In this document: positions 60,924 through 64,000 of the stretch, in pieces
Numbering within the stretch: the stretch's first letter is position 1
How the letters are laid out: every line of letters starts with the position of its first letter
Notes under the pieces: model-generated
What the model was told of the DNA's origin: nothing
The model's input: the letters and a program-made list of their open reading frames with translations, nothing else
Databases searched by the model: none
Translations under genes and position numbers: made by a program
Origin: Candidatus Kinetoplastidibacterium crithidiae
GTDB lineage: Bacteria; Pseudomonadota; Gammaproteobacteria; Burkholderiales; Burkholderiaceae_B
Length of the DNA: 64,000 bases
Assembly (NCBI GenBank): GCA_019278155.1
Contig: JADMLC010000005.1
Span: 1-64,000 of the forward strand
Direction: 5' to 3'

Positions 60924-61908
60924 ATAAATAATATTTTTTTATAATTTCCACTTCTAATTTTGAACCCAAAATCACACCAATTCTTTCGTGCAATTTCTTG
61001 GGTTCTATTTCTAAAATAGATTCTGTACCGTTGGTTGCTAATCCTCCAGCTTGTTCAATCAAAAAACTCATTGGGTTAACTTCATACATGAGTCTAAGTT
61101 TACCATTAATTGAATTTGAGTCTTTTGGATATAAGAACACTCCACCTCTTCTTAAAATTCTATGAATGTCGGCAACCATTGACCCAACCCAACGCATATT
61201 ATATTTTTTATTTAATGGTCCATCAGTTCCTGTAAGACAGTCTTCTATATATTGCTTTATTTTAGAATCCCACAATTTCATGTTAGATGCATTTATTGAA
61301 AATTCTGATGTATTTATAGGGATAATAATTTTTTCTTCTTTTAAGATCCACTCATTATCATGGTTCAAAATAAAAAATAAAACTCCTTCTCCAAGAGATA
61401 AAACTAAATTAGTTTGCGGTCCATATATTACATAACCTGCTGCAATTTGTTTCTTTCCTTTTTGTAGAAAACTGTTTTCTGTAATATAACCATCATTGTC
61501 ATAGATTTTTAATATAGAAAATATTGTGCCAATAGATATATTTACGTCTATATTTGATGAACCATCTAAAGGATCAAATAATAATAAATAATTACCTTTT
61601 GTATATGAATTTGGTATTTCGTATATTGTTTCTACTTCTTCAGAAGCTATACCTGCTAAACAAGATATACATTCAGAATCTTTTATAATTAATTCATTAG
61701 CAATAATATCTAATTTTTTTTGTTGTTCTCCTTGAATATTAATAGTATTGGATTCAGAAAAAATATCAGATTCATTCCCATTCCTAATAATAGAATTAAT
61801 CTTTTTGCAAGAATTAGTAATTGTATTTAATAGTAATAATAAATTTCTATCTATCTTAGAATAATCAAGTTGTTTCTGTAAAAAAGTTGATAGAGTTATG
61901 TTATTCAA
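60922..61908 (-). CDS. fbp: Fructose-1,6-bisphosphatase class I
   Basis: Gluconeogenic phosphatase. The metal-binding DPLDGSSNIDVNISIGTIFSIL is intact, with GYVIYGPQTNLVLS and the C-terminal NPMSFLIEQAGG. 328 residues. The ATG is 10 nt downstream of the end of the pepN remnant; a leading AAGGAG is visible just before it. Suggests that hexose phosphates are made from three-carbon compounds. Confidence 0.95.
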   Translation of the reverse strand: MNNITLSTFLQKQLDYSKIDRNLLLLLNTITNSCKKINSIIRNGNESDIFSESNTINIQGEQQKKLDIIANELIIKDSECISCLAGIASEEVETIYEIPNSYTKGNYLLLFDPLDGSSNIDVNISIGTIFSILKIYDNDGYITENSFLQKGKKQIAAGYVIYGPQTNLVLSLGEGVLFFILNHDNEWILKEEKIIIPINTSEFSINASNMKLWDSKIKQYIEDCLTGTDGPLNKKYNMRWVGSMVADIHRILRRGGVFLYPKDSNSINGKLRLMYEVNPMSFLIEQAGGLATNGTESILEIEPKKLHERIGVILGSKLEVEIIKKYYL

Positions 61909-61918
61909 ATAATTCTCC

Positions 61919-63292
61919 TTAAAAAATATTCAAGGCTTTTGAAACAATTTCAAAAGTGTTTTTTGATAAATCATTATGCTTATAAACAATCTCAATTGCA
62001 TCATGCATTTGAGATTTTAACTCTGGGATAAAACAATGCCACTTATCTAATGCTCTAGCTAGTCTAGCTGCAATTTCTGGATTTATCTTATCGAGGCTAA
62101 TGACTTGTTCAGCCCAAAATTGATATCCTGAGCCATCATGTCTATGCATATGCAAATAATTTTTAAAACAGAATTGAAAAACTAATGATCTTACTCTGTT
62201 TGGATTTTGATTGGAAAAGGCAGGGTGTTTCATCAAACATTTAATGTCTTCAAGTCCAGTATATCTTGAGGAAGATTGTATTGCAAACCACTTATCTATT
62301 ACTAAGTTATTGTTTTTCCATTTGTTATAAAAACATAATTTTGCTTTATTTGCTTTATTTTTATCTCCAAAATTTAACAAGTTTGAAAGCATAGTAATAG
62401 AATCCGTCATGTTTTTAGAACTATAGAAATAGTTTTCAATTTTGTCTTCAATATGATTATTACCACCTGCTATAAGATATTGTATAATCAAATTTCTTAA
62501 TAAACGATTATTTGCTACTCTAGGATTATATAGATCTGAAGTAACGAATTCTTCATTTTCAAGTTGTTCTAACTTAGATAAAAAGTAATTTGACAATCCA
62601 GATCCTATTGTTTTAATTAATCTGAAACGAGTATTTGTTATTAAAATAGGATCTATAATTTTTACATGATTGAATAATGTATTTTCATTAGGAATTGTTA
62701 AGAGTTTTGCACAATAGGAATTGTCTATATTTTTATTTAATATTATTTTTTTTAAAGTTTCAGAATATTCTTCATTAATTTCTAAATCAGAACGACCTTT
62801 CATATTTTTTACTATTTGACGAATGCTTAATTCTTGAAGAGCTTCCCAACGAGCAAAATAATCTCTATCATGATTAGCTAATATATATAATTCATTAGTA
62901 CTATATTCGTAATTCACCTTAATTGGCGCTGAAAAATTTCTCAACAATGAAGGTACAGGTTGATTGTTTATAGATTTAAAAGTCCAGCTTTGTGTTTTTT
63001 TATATAACTCAAGAATAAAAGTATCTTTAATATTGTAATAATCTTTATTATCATCTTCTAATATTAAATCTATATTATTTCCATGATGATCTAAAAAACC
63101 AATAGCAAAAGGTATATAAAAAGGTTTTTTCTCTTTAAAAAAGATCTGATTTTTTTCTATACCAACAAAATCACATTCTTGATTAAGTGTAACTGTACAG
63201 GTATTTTTATTTTTATTATAATTTATAATTACATTAATAGTAGGAGTTCCCGCTTGTTTATACCAATTCTTAAATATGGCCTTAGTAACTAA
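61919..63292 (-). pseudogene. pepN: Aminopeptidase N, C-terminal remnant
   Basis: Read leftwards, an open frame of 457 codons without any ATG start begins after a stop at 63295-63293. It matches the second half of PepN from about residue 540 of E. coli: FKNWYKQAGTPTINV, KPFYIPFAIGFLD, PVPSLLRNFSAPIKVNY, LTIPNENTLF, NPNRVRSLVFQF, DGSGYQFWAEQV. The catalytic half (GAMEN and HExxH zinc site) is absent, and nothing upstream to 63502 resembles it. The retained part has no internal stop, so the loss is recent or the piece is kept. A TTG at 62947 is the only plausible-looking start. Next to fbp as in relatives. Confidence 0.85.
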
Positions 63293-63502
63293 TTATATTA
63301 TCTATTTTATTTTTTTGTAATTTCAACAACATTAATTGTAGTATACATAGTAAAACTAAAATTTTTGTAGCAATATATATATCATTTGTATAATGATATG
63401 ATGAGAAGAAAATAGATATTGGCAATATGTCTATAATAATTTTATTCACTTATTTTTCCTAATATTAAGATTGTTTTTTAGTTTTTAGATATATGAATTA
63501 TA

Positions 63503-64000
63503 TTAATATTTGATTTTTTGTTCATATTCACATATATCTTTTATTAAACACATATGACATTTTGGTGATTTTTTTTTGCAAGTATACCTACCAAGAATAA
63601 GTAGCCAATGGTGAGCATTTTGCAAATATTCTTTTGGTATGTTATTTAATAGATTATTTTCAACTTCTAAAACATTCTTTCCTTTTGCTAAGCCAGTTCT
63701 ATTAGATACTCTAAATACATGTGTATCAACTGCAACTGTTGGTTGTTGGAATATTACATTTAATACTATGTTTGCTGTTTTTCTTCCTACTCCAGGTAAG
63801 CTTTCTAAATCTTGTCTATTTCCAGGAATTTTCCCATTAAAATCTTCTTCTATAATTGTAGAAGTTTTAAAAATATTTTTTGATTTTGATTTATACAATC
63901 CTATACTTTTTATATGAGATTCTATTCCTTCAATACCTAATTTTATTAATAATTTTGGTGTTCCATAGTTTAAGAATAGATTTTTTGTTACAGCGTTTAC
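63503..64000 (-). CDS. nth: Endonuclease III (N-terminus beyond window)
   Basis: Base-excision glycosylase/lyase for oxidised pyrimidines. The helix-hairpin-helix LPGVGRKTANIV has the catalytic Lys, VAVDTHVFRVSNRTG the catalytic Asp, and a 4Fe-4S cluster is formed by cysteines in YTCKKKSPKCHMCLIKDICEY. The frame stays open to base 64000 (VNAVTKNLFLNYGTPKLL at the edge), so roughly the first 45 residues lie outside. Intact as far as seen. Confidence 0.94.
   Translation of the reverse strand, partial: VNAVTKNLFLNYGTPKLLIKLGIEGIESHIKSIGLYKSKSKNIFKTSTIIEEDFNGKIPGNRQDLESLPGVGRKTANIVLNVIFQQPTVAVDTHVFRVSNRTGLAKGKNVLEVENNLLNNIPKEYLQNAHHWLLILGRYTCKKKSPKCHMCLIKDICEYEQKIKY

Overview
The window looks like a piece of the chromosome of a reduced, AT-rich betaproteobacterium close to Alcaligenaceae (Bordetella/Taylorella side). 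Gene neighbourhoods of that lineage are kept almost intact: rluB-rimP-nusA-infB-rbfA-truB-typA; ndk-rlmN-hisS-yfgM-bamB-der-hfq-hflX-hflK-hflC-hisZ-purA; rpsU-dnaG-rpoD-tRNA; xseB-dxs-folE2; rpsF-priB-rpsR-rplI-dnaB. The strong A+T bias, small gene set, genes missing from otherwise conserved spots and low-complexity Asn/Lys/Ser tails fit an obligate endosymbiont. The best guess is a trypanosomatid symbiont of the 'Candidatus Kinetoplastibacterium' type. This is inferred from gene order and composition; no rRNA gene is in the window to confirm it.

Layout. 1-7370: ihfB, a deacetylase-family enzyme, etfBA, rplS, rsgA, orn, a MATE exporter, rpmE2 and tRNA-Thr(CGT). 7706-20002: the translation and transcription block rluB to typA, then polA. 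20031-25612: ZIP transporter, queH, rho, the longest empty stretch of the window, an iron-sulfur flavoprotein reductase and a D-amino-acid dehydrogenase. 25769-33268: alaS, tusA-like, rpsP-rimM-trmD, and valS on the other strand. 33503-46004: the long ndk to purA series. 46212-50762: rpsU-dnaG-rpoD and a CAT-anticodon tRNA. 51048-57431: xseB, dxs, folE2, the rpsF-rplI operon and dnaB. 57424-64000: pdxA, a peroxiredoxin, a Mth938-type protein, hom, fbp, a decapitated pepN pseudogene, and nth running off the window end.

How the genes work together. Nearly everything serves replication (PolA, DnaG, DnaB, PriB), transcription (RpoD, NusA, Rho), translation (IF-2, four aminoacyl-tRNA synthetases, ribosomal proteins, rRNA and tRNA modification), protein quality control (HflKC) and envelope assembly (BamB). 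A few enzymes hint at supply of metabolites: HisZ (histidine), Hom (threonine/methionine branch), PdxA with Dxs (vitamin B6), FolE2 (folate) and PurA (purines).

I saw no CRISPR array, insertion sequence, prophage, toxin-antitoxin pair, defence island or secondary-metabolite cluster, and I do not claim a new system. The points most worth a second look are the truncated pepN, a PolA whose proofreading domain has lost nearly all catalytic residues, conserved operon slots lacking ispA, ispG and trxA, and long perfect A+T palindromes, two of which have no loop at all.
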